A stretch of 64,000 nt of DNA from JBDTSW01 sp963782605 (GTDB lineage Bacteria; Actinomycetota; Thermoleophilia; Solirubrobacterales; 70-9). The stretch's first letter is position 1. Each line of letters begins with the position of its first letter. The position numbers and the translations under genes were made by a program. Of the stretch, positions 1 through 8,241 are shown one piece after another. The stretch spans positions 186,001-250,000 of the forward strand of contig CAWAKK010000009.1 of assembly GCA_963782605.1 (NCBI GenBank). Direction: 5' to 3'. The notes under the pieces are model-generated. The model had not been told where the DNA came from, ran no database searches, and worked only from the letters and a program-made list of their open reading frames with translations.

Positions 1-55
1 ACAGAAGCTCGTCGATCAGCAGCGGCTCTCCGATATAGGCGTTCCAGCGGCACAT
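1..55 (-). CDS. class II glutamine amidotransferase, N-terminal fragment
   Basis: Only the first 18 codons are in the window; the gene runs off the left edge. They read MCRWNAYIGEPLLIDELL. Class II (Ntn-type) glutamine amidotransferases related to EgtC and YafJ start with M-C-R-W-x-A-Y, and the Cys exposed after Met removal is the nucleophile that releases ammonia from glutamine. The ATG at 55 has only a weak ribosome site. The gene is divergent from the aminotransferase that follows, with an 81 bp gap. The ammonia acceptor cannot be told from this fragment. The family call rests on the N-terminal motif alone. Confidence 0.7.
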   Translation of the reverse strand, partial: MCRWNAYIGEPLLIDELL

Positions 56-112
56 GGTCCCAGTCAATCAAAGCTCTCCCTATCGCTGTGCAGGGAAAGC
101 AACACTCTCTTG

Positions 113-134
113 CCCTGCGGGATACTCCGCGGGG
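113..134 (+). promoter_or_regulatory. hairpin immediately before the aminotransferase start
   Basis: CCCTGCGG (113-120) and CCGCGGGG (127-134) form an 8 bp stem with one G-T pair and a 6 nt loop, GATACT. The stem ends 2 nt before the chosen ATG at 137, where a ribosome site would lie. It could mask initiation or be an operator. If translation instead begins at the TTG at 110, the repeat is coding and means nothing special. Confidence 0.35.
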
Positions 135-136
135 CG

Positions 137-1525
137 ATGTCGCACCACAACGTTGAGATCGCCGATCTCACGGGCATCGACCGCGCACGCGTGCGAGAGC
201 TCGAGGAAGCGGAGAACGCCCGCTTCGTTACCGAGCGGCCAAAGTCCATGGCGCTCCAGGAGCAGGCGCGTCGCTCGATGCCTCGCGGCGTGCCGATGGC
301 GTGGATGGACGAGTTCTACGACCACCCGCCGGTATGGGTTTCTCACGGCGAGGGCGCCAGCTTTACCGACGTCGACGGGCATACCTACCTCGACATGTAC
401 GTGGCGGACATGAGCGCCTTCTGCGGCCACGCGCCGGTGCCCATAATCGAGGCCGTTGCGGGTCGAATGCAGCTCGGCAACCAGTTCTTGCTCCCCGGCG
501 AGGACGCGATCGCCGTCGCTGAGCACCTGGCTCACCGCTACGGACTGCCGTGGTGGCAGTTCACCCTCTCGGCCACCCAGGCGAACACCGAGGTGATCCG
601 CCTCGCTCGTGAACTCACGGGGCGGGAGATCGTGCTGATGTTCGACGCCCACTACCACGGCGAGGGAGACGCGACGCTCGTGATCCAGGAGGGCGACGAG
701 GTGGTCCCCGAGACTCCCGGCCTAACTCCGGGGATTGCGGCCCAGGCCCGCCTCGTCCAGTTCAACGACGTCGCCGCGCTCGAGGCAGCGCTCGGGCCCG
801 GCGACGTGGCCGTCGTGCTGGCCGAACCCGCGATGACCAACGCGGGGTTCCTTCTCCCCCAGCCCGGATACCACGAGCAGCTCCGCCGGGTGACTCGCGA
901 GGCGGGCACCCTGCTCGCGATCGACGAAGTCCACACGCTCCCGTGCGCCTACGCTGGCCTCGCCCAAGCATGGGGGCTCGAACCCGACTTCCTCACGCTT
1001 GGCAAGGCCCTCGCCGCTGGCATCCCGCTCGCGACCTACGGCATGCGCGACGAGATCGCCTCACTGATCGCGCCGCCCGAGCAATCGCACCGGGCAATGG
1101 GGATCGCCGTCGCCGAAGTCGCCACCGGCGGCACGCTGTTCGCGAACGCCCTTTCGCTTGCGGCCGGGCGCGCAGCCCTGCTCGACGTCCTCACCGAGGA
1201 GGCCTTCGAGCGCACCGCCTCGCTCGGCGAGCGGATGGCCGAAGGGCTGCGGCGGGCGATCGAGCGGGCCGGCGTGCCTTGGAGCGTGGTGCAGTATGGG
1301 GCTCACGCCTCCTATTTCTTCGCCCCCGAGCCGCCCGCAGACGGCGCCGCCTCGCGGGCCGCCGACGACCCAGGGCTGCGGGCGCTGATCCGCGTGTTCA
1401 TGGCCAACCGCGGCGTCTGGGAATCCGGATGGTGGCTGGGGCCGACGGTCTCGGTCGCCCACACCGCCGAGGACGTCGACCGCTACGTCGAACTGTTCGA
1501 AGAGTTCCTCGCCGAGGTGACGTGA
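137..1525 (+). CDS. class III PLP-dependent aminotransferase (glutamate-1-semialdehyde aminomutase-like)
   Basis: This 462-residue protein has the class III aminotransferase fold, related to glutamate-1-semialdehyde 2,1-aminomutase and omega-transaminases. The PLP-binding lysine is in TLGKALAAG at about residue 290. The cofactor-contacting Asp is in IDEVHTLP near residue 263, and HYHG near 172 stacks on the ring. These enzymes move amino groups between a PLP-bound donor and a keto or aldehyde acceptor in the cytosol. The ATG at 137 is preferred over an in-frame TTG at 110 because the conserved family start begins there. The substrate is not determinable, and it is not necessarily the haem-pathway HemL. 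Confidence 0.85.
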   Translation: MSHHNVEIADLTGIDRARVRELEEAENARFVTERPKSMALQEQARRSMPRGVPMAWMDEFYDHPPVWVSHGEGASFTDVDGHTYLDMYVADMSAFCGHAPVPIIEAVAGRMQLGNQFLLPGEDAIAVAEHLAHRYGLPWWQFTLSATQANTEVIRLARELTGREIVLMFDAHYHGEGDATLVIQEGDEVVPETPGLTPGIAAQARLVQFNDVAALEAALGPGDVAVVLAEPAMTNAGFLLPQPGYHEQLRRVTREAGTLLAIDEVHTLPCAYAGLAQAWGLEPDFLTLGKALAAGIPLATYGMRDEIASLIAPPEQSHRAMGIAVAEVATGGTLFANALSLAAGRAALLDVLTEEAFERTASLGERMAEGLRRAIERAGVPWSVVQYGAHASYFFAPEPPADGAASRAADDPGLRALIRVFMANRGVWESGWWLGPTVSVAHTAEDVDRYVELFEEFLAEVT

Positions 1526-1626
1526 CGACTCGATTAAGCAGCGGTCGGGACCTCGGGCAGAGGTACGTTTGACCGGCGGGCCTTCCGAGGGTAGTGTCGA
1601 CAGAACTTCGGAGGAAGGACAAGGCC

Positions 1627-2121
1627 ATGAGCGAGAACACCGAGACCGCGATCCTCGCGGGAGGTTGCTGCTGGATCACGCAGGAGCTGATGCGTCACTG
1701 CGAGGGAGTCATCTCGATCCGGGCCGGGTGGACCGGTGGCGACACCGACAACCCGACTGAGGACGAGCCGGGTGGGCACGCCGAGGCGATCGAGCTCGTC
1801 TTCGACGCCGACAGGGCCTCCTTCCGGGACGTCCTCGAGCTCTTCTTCCAGATCCACCGACCCGACCTTGACGAACGCCACGTGAGCTCCATGTATCGCT
1901 CGGAGATCTTCTGTACGACTGACGAGCAGCGCCAGGTCGCCGAGGACACGATCGCCGACGTCGAGGCCGCAGGCTTCTGGCCCAAGGTCGCGACCGAGAT
2001 CAGCGAGGCCGGCCCCTTCTTGGAGGCCGAGGCCGAAGATCAAGACTACTTCCAGCGCTATCCGGACAGCTCCCAGTTCCCGCAGCCCCGGCTGGAAGCT
2101 GCCAACGCGCAAGCGGGATAG
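1627..2121 (+). CDS. msrA: peptide-methionine (S)-S-oxide reductase MsrA, variant active site
   Basis: A 164-residue protein that reduces methionine-S-sulfoxide in proteins, a repair reaction in the cytosol. The active-site motif is GGCCW at residues 12-16 in place of the usual G-C-F-W; Cys14 matches the catalytic cysteine. GGHAEAIEL supplies the conserved Glu, and DQDYFQRYP matches the C-terminal substrate pocket. Other cysteines are at about residue 30 and in FCTTDE, so the resolving cysteine is unclear. The start at 1627 is chosen because GGAGGAAGG lies just upstream. The gene stands alone between the aminotransferase and a membrane protein. The family is secure; the Phe-to-Cys change is the oddity. 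Confidence 0.85.
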   Translation: MSENTETAILAGGCCWITQELMRHCEGVISIRAGWTGGDTDNPTEDEPGGHAEAIELVFDADRASFRDVLELFFQIHRPDLDERHVSSMYRSEIFCTTDEQRQVAEDTIADVEAAGFWPKVATEISEAGPFLEAEAEDQDYFQRYPDSSQFPQPRLEAANAQAG

Positions 2122-2213
2122 CCGCTGAGGACGAGAAAGCGGTAGCTCGCGCTCATTTCCGCAGGTGCGTGGCCTTGACGCCGCCGGCCGGACACGCGAG
2201 CCTTAAGCCGTAG

Positions 2214-3047
2214 ATGAACCTCTTCGCGCTCGCCGGGATCATCATCGCGGTGGCCGCAGCCGCCTGCGGCATGCTGTGGCTGGCCCGGCGCAACCCGATG
2301 AACGAACGCTTCTCGTCGGAGCTCGGCGAGCACAGCAGGGCGTTCGACTTCCTCGGCATCGCGTTCGCGATCCTGCTCGGATTCGTGGTGCTCCAGGCGT
2401 ACGACAGCTACAACGACGCGAAGAGAGGCGCCGAGCAGGAGGCCCAAGCGGTCCTGGAGCTCACCCGCACCGCGGAGGCGTTCACGCCGGAGGAGCATGA
2501 GCTCCTGGAGGGGACGCTGGTGTGTTACGGGCGGGCCGTGATCGAGCAGGGATGGCCGGCGATGCGCGATGGCGGCGAGGGAAGCCCGGTCGTGACCGAC
2601 TGGGGGAGCCGGTTCAGAAAGGCGGCGTTCGAAGTCCGTGTTCGCACGCTGGTCGAGGAGGCCGCGTTCCGGCAGCTCCTGATGGAACAGGACACACGCA
2701 TCGAGGGTCGGCGCATCAGGCTTGCCGAAGCCGTCCGCGTGACGCCGCCTCCGATGTGGTTCGTGCTGATCCTGGGGGCGCTGCTCACGATCGGATGGAT
2801 CGTGCTGGGCGCCAACCGGCGGGGCAGCTTCGGCGTTCAGGCGAGCGCGGTGGCTTCCGTCGCCGCCATGGCGACGGCGACGCTGCTGCTGGTGTGGTTC
2901 TTGGACCACCCCTTCGCGGATGAAAGCGGAAGCATCAGGCCGATCGAGATGAAGGAGGTGCTCAGGGTCATCGAGGAGGAGTCACACGCTGAGGGCGAAG
3001 AGGTGACTCACCCCTGCACAGAAGACGGCGATCCCGTGTCCGCCTAG
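2214..3047 (+). CDS. DUF4239 family membrane protein
   Basis: The 277-residue protein has the DUF4239 (bestrophin-like) layout. There is an N-terminal hydrophobic helix, then NERFSSELGEHSRAFDFLG, a second helix at about 45-60, and a soluble region rich in Glu and Arg. Two more helices follow at about 183-225, then an acidic tail. The family lies in the bacterial inner membrane and its function is unknown. No clear ribosome site precedes the ATG. The 3' end is only 2 bp from the stop of the convergent diacylglycerol-kinase-family gene. I assign the family from the N-terminal motif and helix spacing. Confidence 0.7.
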   Translation: MNLFALAGIIIAVAAAACGMLWLARRNPMNERFSSELGEHSRAFDFLGIAFAILLGFVVLQAYDSYNDAKRGAEQEAQAVLELTRTAEAFTPEEHELLEGTLVCYGRAVIEQGWPAMRDGGEGSPVVTDWGSRFRKAAFEVRVRTLVEEAAFRQLLMEQDTRIEGRRIRLAEAVRVTPPPMWFVLILGALLTIGWIVLGANRRGSFGVQASAVASVAAMATATLLLVWFLDHPFADESGSIRPIEMKEVLRVIEEESHAEGEEVTHPCTEDGDPVSA

Positions 3048-3049
3048 GG

Positions 3050-4372
3050 TCAAGCCGGAACGCGGCGGTTAGCCGCGCGGGGCACTGGCTGGTCGATCTC
3101 ACGGCCCCGGGCAATCGCGACGAGCTTGCGGAGGCCCTCGCCGATCGAGTCGGGCTGGCTCGCCGAGGGCGAGTCTCCCGGGTGGTGCGGGGAGATGCGA
3201 ACTCGGAGGAGCCCCGGGATGCTGCGGAAGCGCAGCGGCGGGTCAAGCAGTGCCGCTTCGCCATCGATTCCGGCGGGCACCGGCTCCGCCGAGTCGACCT
3301 CGAAGTGGTGTGGCGACCATTCAGACCAGAGGCGGCGGGGGACGAGCCTTCGCAGCCCGCGCGGGGGTGAGCCGACGATGACGATCCCGAGTCGGCCGTC
3401 GTCGATTCGGGGGCGGGTTCCGGAGCCCACCACCGGGCCGAGCCGGTAGCGATTGTTGGAGATCAGGATGGCGCGTCCCGAGGTGTGCGTGTCGCCATAG
3501 GGCCCGGTCCAGCGCAGGTCGGGAGGGGTTCCCGCGGGGCCGATCACTTCCGGCGCGGTGCTGAGCAGCGTCCGGATCTTCGCGCCGCGATAGCTGTCGC
3601 GCTGCACCGCGGAGGCATAGAAGCCGAGCGACACGTTGTTGACGAACACGCGCCCGTTCACCGCCGCGAGGTCGACGACCCGTTCGCCGCCGTCGACGAA
3701 CGCGTCGAGCGCGCCGACCGGGTCGTCGCGGTCGACTCCGAGATCGAGCGCGAAGTGGTTGCGGGTGCCCGACGGGATGCATGCGAATGGCAGATCGTGC
3801 CGCGCAGCCGCCTCGGCGACGATGGCCTGGGAGCCGTCGCCGCCTGCCATCGCGAGGGCGTCCGCGCCGTCTGCCACCGCCGCCTCGACGAGCTCCGCGA
3901 GATCATCGTCCGGGCCAAGCACAACGGGTTGGATCTCCCTTTCGCGCGCCTCGTCCGCGAGGTTCAAACGCTCGGCCTTCCCGCCTCCCGATCGGGGGTT
4001 GACGAAGAGGAACGACCGCCGCGGACGGGGTGCGCTGGGCAGCGGGACGTGGATCGTGAACGCGGCGCAGGCGGCCGAGACGGCGGCCCAGAGCAGGGCG
4101 ATCACGATGAGGCGGTTGACCACGCGGCTGTCGAACAGCTCCTCCACCACCCCGAGGGCGAACATCCCGGCGAGGACGAGCCCCACGACCCGCACAACGC
4201 CGCGCCGAACGAGAGCGAAGGCGGCGAGAGCGACGGCCAGCGAGAGGGTGAGGAGGATGCCGAACGCCTGCTGCGGATCGTCGGCGGCGTAGCCCACCGC
4301 GTTTAGGACGGCGAGCGGGGTCAGCAGCAACGCGCCGATCGCGTAGAGCCGGCGGCGGCGCCTACGATCCAT
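3050..4372 (-). CDS. diacylglycerol kinase family protein with N-terminal membrane domain (copy 1)
   Basis: A 440-residue protein with about four N-terminal transmembrane helices (to about residue 110) and then a diacylglycerol/lipid kinase catalytic domain. Diagnostic motifs are FVNPRSGGGKAE (nucleotide-binding loop), MAGGDGSQAIVA, and PSGTRNHFALDLG. Such kinases phosphorylate lipid or sphingoid acceptors with ATP, so diacylglycerol to phosphatidate is the likely reaction. The ATG at 4372 is used; a GTG at 4387 would overlap the divergent PAP2 gene, which carries out the reverse kind of reaction. A close paralogue lies at 16192-17499. The lipid substrate is inferred, not shown. Confidence 0.82.
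   Translation of the reverse strand: MDRRRRRRLYAIGALLLTPLAVLNAVGYAADDPQQAFGILLTLSLAVALAAFALVRRGVVRVVGLVLAGMFALGVVEELFDSRVVNRLIVIALLWAAVSAACAAFTIHVPLPSAPRPRRSFLFVNPRSGGGKAERLNLADEAREREIQPVVLGPDDDLAELVEAAVADGADALAMAGGDGSQAIVAEAAARHDLPFACIPSGTRNHFALDLGVDRDDPVGALDAFVDGGERVVDLAAVNGRVFVNNVSLGFYASAVQRDSYRGAKIRTLLSTAPEVIGPAGTPPDLRWTGPYGDTHTSGRAILISNNRYRLGPVVGSGTRPRIDDGRLGIVIVGSPPRGLRRLVPRRLWSEWSPHHFEVDSAEPVPAGIDGEAALLDPPLRFRSIPGLLRVRISPHHPGDSPSASQPDSIGEGLRKLVAIARGREIDQPVPRAANRRVPA
4363..4368 (+). promoter_or_regulatory. putative -10 element, PAP2 gene
   Basis: TACGAT ends 9 nt before the GTG at 4378, so transcription would begin at or next to the start codon. The element lies inside the 5' end of the divergent kinase gene. 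It follows the TANNNT spacing seen before many starts in this window. Confidence 0.4.
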
Positions 4373-4377
4373 TCCCC

Positions 4378-4941
4378 GTGAGCTCACGTGACTGGCTCGC
4401 TGACGCGGAGCGCATCGACGCCGCCGCCTACGCGGCGGTCGCCCGGATCGACATCCCGCCCCTGGATCAGGCGATGTCGCGGCTCTCGGGGGCGGCCGAT
4501 TACTCCCGTCTTTGGTTCGGGACCGCCGCCCTGCTCAGCTTGTTCGGCGGCAGCCGGGGTAGGCGGGCGGCGATCGAGGGGTTCGTCGCGATCGGGGTCA
4601 CGTCGGCGATCGTCAACACGGCGATGAAGCCAATCTCCCGGCGGCCGCGCCCGGAGCGCGACGAGCTCAGCGCCCGGCACGTGCGGATGCCGATGTCGCT
4701 CTCGTTCCCCTCCGGCCACGCGGCGTCTGCGTTCGCGTTCGCGACCGGCGTGACAAGAGTCGAGCCGCGCGCCGGCACCCCGCTCCACACCCTCGCCGCC
4801 GCCGTCGCCTATTCGCGCGTACACACCGGCGTCCACTTTCCCGCGGACGTCATCGCGGGCTCGCTGATCGGCGTGGGGCTCGCCCGGCTCACCGGCATCG
4901 TGCGCGAGCGACGGTCGAGGGCGGGGACATGTCGGCGCTAA
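4378..4941 (+). CDS. PAP2-superfamily phosphatase (copy 1)
   Basis: This 187-residue membrane protein has the three PAP2 signature blocks: KPISRRPRPER, SLSFPSGHAAS, and YSRVHTGVHFPADVIAG. The two histidines (in PSGH and in GVHFPAD) and the arginines form the vanadate-peroxidase-type active site. The enzyme removes phosphate from lipid phosphates such as phosphatidate or undecaprenyl diphosphate at the membrane face. It is divergent from a diacylglycerol-kinase-family gene with only 5 bp between the start codons, so the pair may balance phosphorylated and free diacylglycerol. The true substrate is unknown. Confidence 0.85.
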   Translation: MSSRDWLADAERIDAAAYAAVARIDIPPLDQAMSRLSGAADYSRLWFGTAALLSLFGGSRGRRAAIEGFVAIGVTSAIVNTAMKPISRRPRPERDELSARHVRMPMSLSFPSGHAASAFAFATGVTRVEPRAGTPLHTLAAAVAYSRVHTGVHFPADVIAGSLIGVGLARLTGIVRERRSRAGTCRR

Positions 4942-4966
4942 GGGTTTCATTAAAGAGCCGGCGCTA

Positions 4967-5650
4967 GTGTGCATCCGCGTGGATAGTCAGGACGACATCC
5001 GTCGCCGCGCCAGATGGCGCCTGCTGCTGCTCGCGCTCGCCATCGCCGCAACCTTCGGCGCCGCCTTCGCGTTCCTCCCGCACGACCCCGACGCCGTGGC
5101 GGAGCTCGCCGCGTTGCCGGTGGCGGTTCTGGCCGCCGGCGCGTTCGGCGCATGGGTGCTGCTGACGCCGGCGCTCGTCTCGGGCACGCTGCTGGCTGCG
5201 GCGACCGGCCTCCTGCTCGGTCCGGCGGGGATGCCCGTCGCGCTGGGCGGCGCGCTGCTCGGATCGGGTATCGCGTTCTTGATCGCGCGGCGGCTGGGAA
5301 GGGGGCCCGCGGAGGCGCTGTGCGGGCCGCGGCTCGAGCGCTTGAAGGGCAAGGTCGAGAAGCGGCCGGTGCTGTCGATCGCCCTGATCCGGATCGCCCC
5401 TGCCGCGCCGGCGACGATTCTCAACTACGCGGCCGGTCTGACACGGATCCGGCTGCGCGACTTTCTCACCGGCAGCGCGCTGGGTGGCGCGCCGCGGATC
5501 CTCGCCTATACCGCGCTCGGCGGAGTCATCGCCGATGGCGCGCTCGCACCGGCGATCGCGATCGGTGGTGCGCTCGCCCTGCTGGGCGCCGGTGGGGCGA
5601 TCGTCGCGCGCCGCCGGCGCGCCGCCACTCCGCTCCCCGCGACCGTCTGA
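4967..5650 (+). CDS. TVP38/TMEM64 (VTT) family membrane protein
   Basis: A 227-residue polytopic protein with a VTT/SNARE-associated-like domain. A hydrophobic N-terminal helix is followed by the glycine-rich segment ATGLLLGPAGMPVALGGALLG with its re-entrant character. Next come IARRLGRG and IRIAPAAPATILNYAAG, which match the conserved R-x-x-P segment of the family. Bacterial relatives (DedA/YdjZ-like) are membrane proteins linked to lipid carrier flipping. The start is a GTG 25 bp after the PAP2 stop, so the two may be cotranscribed, fitting an envelope-lipid role. A precise function cannot be given. Confidence 0.75.
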   Translation: MCIRVDSQDDIRRRARWRLLLLALAIAATFGAAFAFLPHDPDAVAELAALPVAVLAAGAFGAWVLLTPALVSGTLLAAATGLLLGPAGMPVALGGALLGSGIAFLIARRLGRGPAEALCGPRLERLKGKVEKRPVLSIALIRIAPAAPATILNYAAGLTRIRLRDFLTGSALGGAPRILAYTALGGVIADGALAPAIAIGGALALLGAGGAIVARRRRAATPLPATV

Positions 5651-5659
5651 GCGCCGGCC

Positions 5660-6724
5660 GTGGAGGACCCGCTCGGGCTGCACGGGCTCGCCTGCGTGGC
5701 CCACGTTCACTCGACCTACTCAGACGGGACGGCGACGGTCGACGAGCTGGTGGAGGCGGCCGGCGAGGCGGGCGCCGACTGCGTGCTGTTGACCGACCAC
5801 GACACGCTGGAGGCGCGGCGGCAGGGCGAGGAAGGCTGGCATGGCCGGGTCCTGATCCTGGTCGGCCACGAGGTCTCGCCGAAGGGCGGCCACCTCCTCG
5901 TCTTCGGCGTCGACGAGGAGATCGATCACGCTGGACGGAGCGAGCGGGAGATCCTCGAAGCGGTGCGGGAGGCAGGCGGGATCTCGTTCGCCGCGCATCC
6001 CTTCTCGGAGGGCTCGCGGATGTCGAAGGTGATCGCACCGCCACATGGCTGGGACCTGCTCGACGACGAGGCATCACCGGGGATCGAGCTGTGGAGCCTG
6101 GAAACGGACTCCGCCGAGGCGTGGCGATCGCCGCGGGAGGCGACGGCGTTTCTGCGCGACCCGATGCGGTTTCTGAACGGTCCGCCGGCGCGCCACCTCG
6201 AGACGTGGGACCGCCTGTGCCGACGGCGCCGGGTGCCGGCGATCGGTGGGCTCGACGCGCATCAGAAGGGGTTCAGGCTGCGCGGGAGGGTGCGCTCGCC
6301 GATGCCAAACGCGCGGTACTTCGCGCTGCTGCAGACCCACGTGCTGCTGCCCGCGGCGCCGAGCGGAAAGCTTGCGACGGATCGCCGTGCGATCTATGAG
6401 GCGCTCTGCGACGGCCGCTGCTATGTGTCCTTCGAGGCGCTCGCGCCGGGGCGGGGTTTCCGCTTCTGGGCGGAGGGGGGCGGGGGCCCCGTGGCGATGG
6501 GGGCGCAGGCGGAGCCGGGGGACTGGGCACTGCGAGCAATCGTGCCACGGCGTGCGCGGTTGCGGCTGCTGAAGGACGGGCAGCCGGTCGCCGACGAGGA
6601 GGGCGATCGGCTCGAGGTGGAGGTGACCGATGCAGGCTGCTACCGCCTCGAGGCATGGCTGGATGAACCCGGGCGCGAGCGGCTGTGGCTCGCCAGCAAT
6701 CCGATTTACCTGCGCGCGGGCTAG
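5660..6724 (+). CDS. PHP-domain metal-dependent phosphoesterase (CehA/McbA type)
   Basis: A 354-residue protein whose first two thirds are a PHP domain. Metal ligands are seen in AHVHSTYSDGT, LLTDHDT, GHEVSP, FAAHPFSE, and GGLDAHQ. PHP phosphoesterases hydrolyse phosphoesters with a two- or three-metal centre, and CehA/McbA-type members are often stand-alone hydrolases with a C-terminal beta domain. Here about residues 240-354 look like that beta-rich extension. It starts with GTG 9 bp after the VTT gene, suggesting one operon. Its TAG stop sits inside a CTAG that also ends the convergent gene. The substrate is unknown. Confidence 0.8.
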   Translation: MEDPLGLHGLACVAHVHSTYSDGTATVDELVEAAGEAGADCVLLTDHDTLEARRQGEEGWHGRVLILVGHEVSPKGGHLLVFGVDEEIDHAGRSEREILEAVREAGGISFAAHPFSEGSRMSKVIAPPHGWDLLDDEASPGIELWSLETDSAEAWRSPREATAFLRDPMRFLNGPPARHLETWDRLCRRRRVPAIGGLDAHQKGFRLRGRVRSPMPNARYFALLQTHVLLPAAPSGKLATDRRAIYEALCDGRCYVSFEALAPGRGFRFWAEGGGGPVAMGAQAEPGDWALRAIVPRRARLRLLKDGQPVADEEGDRLEVEVTDAGCYRLEAWLDEPGRERLWLASNPIYLRAG

Positions 6725-8205
6725 GCCGCCTTCGGCTTGACGAGCATCGAGGCGGGGACGCGCCTGGTCCGCCAGCCGCGGCGATCCCAGATGACCAGGA
6801 AGATCGCGCCGGCGAGTGACGCAAAGAAGGAGATCGAAATGTTCGCGATCAGCTGGTCGAAGGTGAGCGGCTCGGCGTCGAAGAGGCCGTGGGCAGCCCA
6901 TGCGCCCACCTCGTAGAGCATCGCGACGCCGAAGCCGAGGCTCGTGGCAGTGAGGAGCATGCCGGTGCGCTCGTGGAGGTCGGTGTTGCCCTGCAGGTCG
7001 GGAACCACACGGAGGCGGACGAGGACGAGGTAGAAGCCGGCGGCGAACGCCGCGGAGGAGAGGATGCGCGCGGCCGTTTCGTAGCCGTCGACCGAGTCGA
7101 ACGCCCCCGCGAACGCGCCCCAGGCCTGGAAGGCCATCGCGAGTGCGAATGCGGCATCGAATGGCCGGGGGGCCTCGGCCCAGCGAATGATGAGGGAGCC
7201 GGCAAGCCCGACGACGAAGCGGAGGGCGTGATCGACGTCGCCGCTCGCGAGCGCGATCAGCGCGCCGGCAACGAGGCTGAGCCGGACGACGTCGATGGAG
7301 TCCCGGATCACCGGTCCCCAGTCGCCGACGAGCCAGCGGGGCAGGGTCGGATACGGACGCATCTCCTCACTCTCGTGGCCGCGGGGCGGGCGCCAGCGGG
7401 CGAGCGCGTCGCCGAGGCGGGTGAGCGCGTCCGAGTCGCGCTTCGAAGGGGCGGGTGGCATCGGCTCCTCGCCGCGGAGGGCGGCGCCGGGAGCGCGCCA
7501 GGTCCGCCAGCCGCGGCCGGTCCAGATCAGCAGGATCAGGCCGCCGGCGAGCGCGCCCAGCGCATCGTCGATCAGGTCGCCGATCGAGTCGCCGTAGGTG
7601 ACGAACATCTCGGTGCCGAACACGGAGTTCGAAAACCATTCCCAGATCTCGAACAGGCCGCCGATCGCCAGGCCGAAGGCGAGCGTCACGACGACCATCC
7701 CGACTCGGTCATGCAGCCCCGCGTCGTCGCTTAAGTCCGGGACCAGCCTCAAGTGACAGAGGGCGATGTAGGCCATCATCGCCGAGCCGCACGGAAGCAG
7801 GAAGTGAACCACCTTGTCATAGCCGTAGATCGCATCGAAGAGGCCGAAGACGTTGCCCCAGATGGCGAGGTTCATTCCGAGCTGGAAGACCAGGTCGAAT
7901 GGCCTCTGCACGTTGAGAATCCGCGGCACCAGCACGACGAGAAAGCCGCCGAACATCTCGACGGTGTGGGTCGTCTCCCCGATCACGATCGAGACGATCG
8001 CGCCGACGAGGGGGACCAGGCGGAGCAGGTCGAGCGGGTCCCGGACAACCGGATTCCAGTCGCCCACCAGCCACTTTGGCAGGTTCGTCGGCACCGGCTG
8101 CGGACGGACGACGACCCGCCGCCAAAGCCGCTGCGGCCGATCCTTCGGCGCTCGAGTCGTGCTTGCCACTGGTCTCAATCCCAACCCTAGACCCCTGCGG
8201 CGCAT
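6721..8205 (-). CDS. membrane protein with two tandem DUF2238/YjdF-like domains
   Basis: The 494-residue protein holds two copies of one membrane domain. Copy 1 starts at LPKWLVGDWNPVVRD (about 42) and copy 2 at LPRWLVGDWGPVIRD (about 288). Each ends in a similar IWTGRGWRTWR or IWDRRGWRTRR segment. Copy 1 keeps the DUF2238 signature GYDKVVHF, EIWEWF, and GDSIGDLIDD with its acidic residues. Copy 2 has lost most of these (GYETAARI, EVGAWAA, LTFDQLIANI), which suggests that one half is functional and the other structural. The linker, about 240-285, is polar. No function is known for the family. No clear ribosome site precedes the ATG. Confidence 0.75.
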   Translation of the reverse strand: MRRRGLGLGLRPVASTTRAPKDRPQRLWRRVVVRPQPVPTNLPKWLVGDWNPVVRDPLDLLRLVPLVGAIVSIVIGETTHTVEMFGGFLVVLVPRILNVQRPFDLVFQLGMNLAIWGNVFGLFDAIYGYDKVVHFLLPCGSAMMAYIALCHLRLVPDLSDDAGLHDRVGMVVVTLAFGLAIGGLFEIWEWFSNSVFGTEMFVTYGDSIGDLIDDALGALAGGLILLIWTGRGWRTWRAPGAALRGEEPMPPAPSKRDSDALTRLGDALARWRPPRGHESEEMRPYPTLPRWLVGDWGPVIRDSIDVVRLSLVAGALIALASGDVDHALRFVVGLAGSLIIRWAEAPRPFDAAFALAMAFQAWGAFAGAFDSVDGYETAARILSSAAFAAGFYLVLVRLRVVPDLQGNTDLHERTGMLLTATSLGFGVAMLYEVGAWAAHGLFDAEPLTFDQLIANISISFFASLAGAIFLVIWDRRGWRTRRVPASMLVKPKAA

Positions 8206-8241
8206 TGCCAGCCGGCCGGAGGCAGTGGCGGCGAGGGCTAG

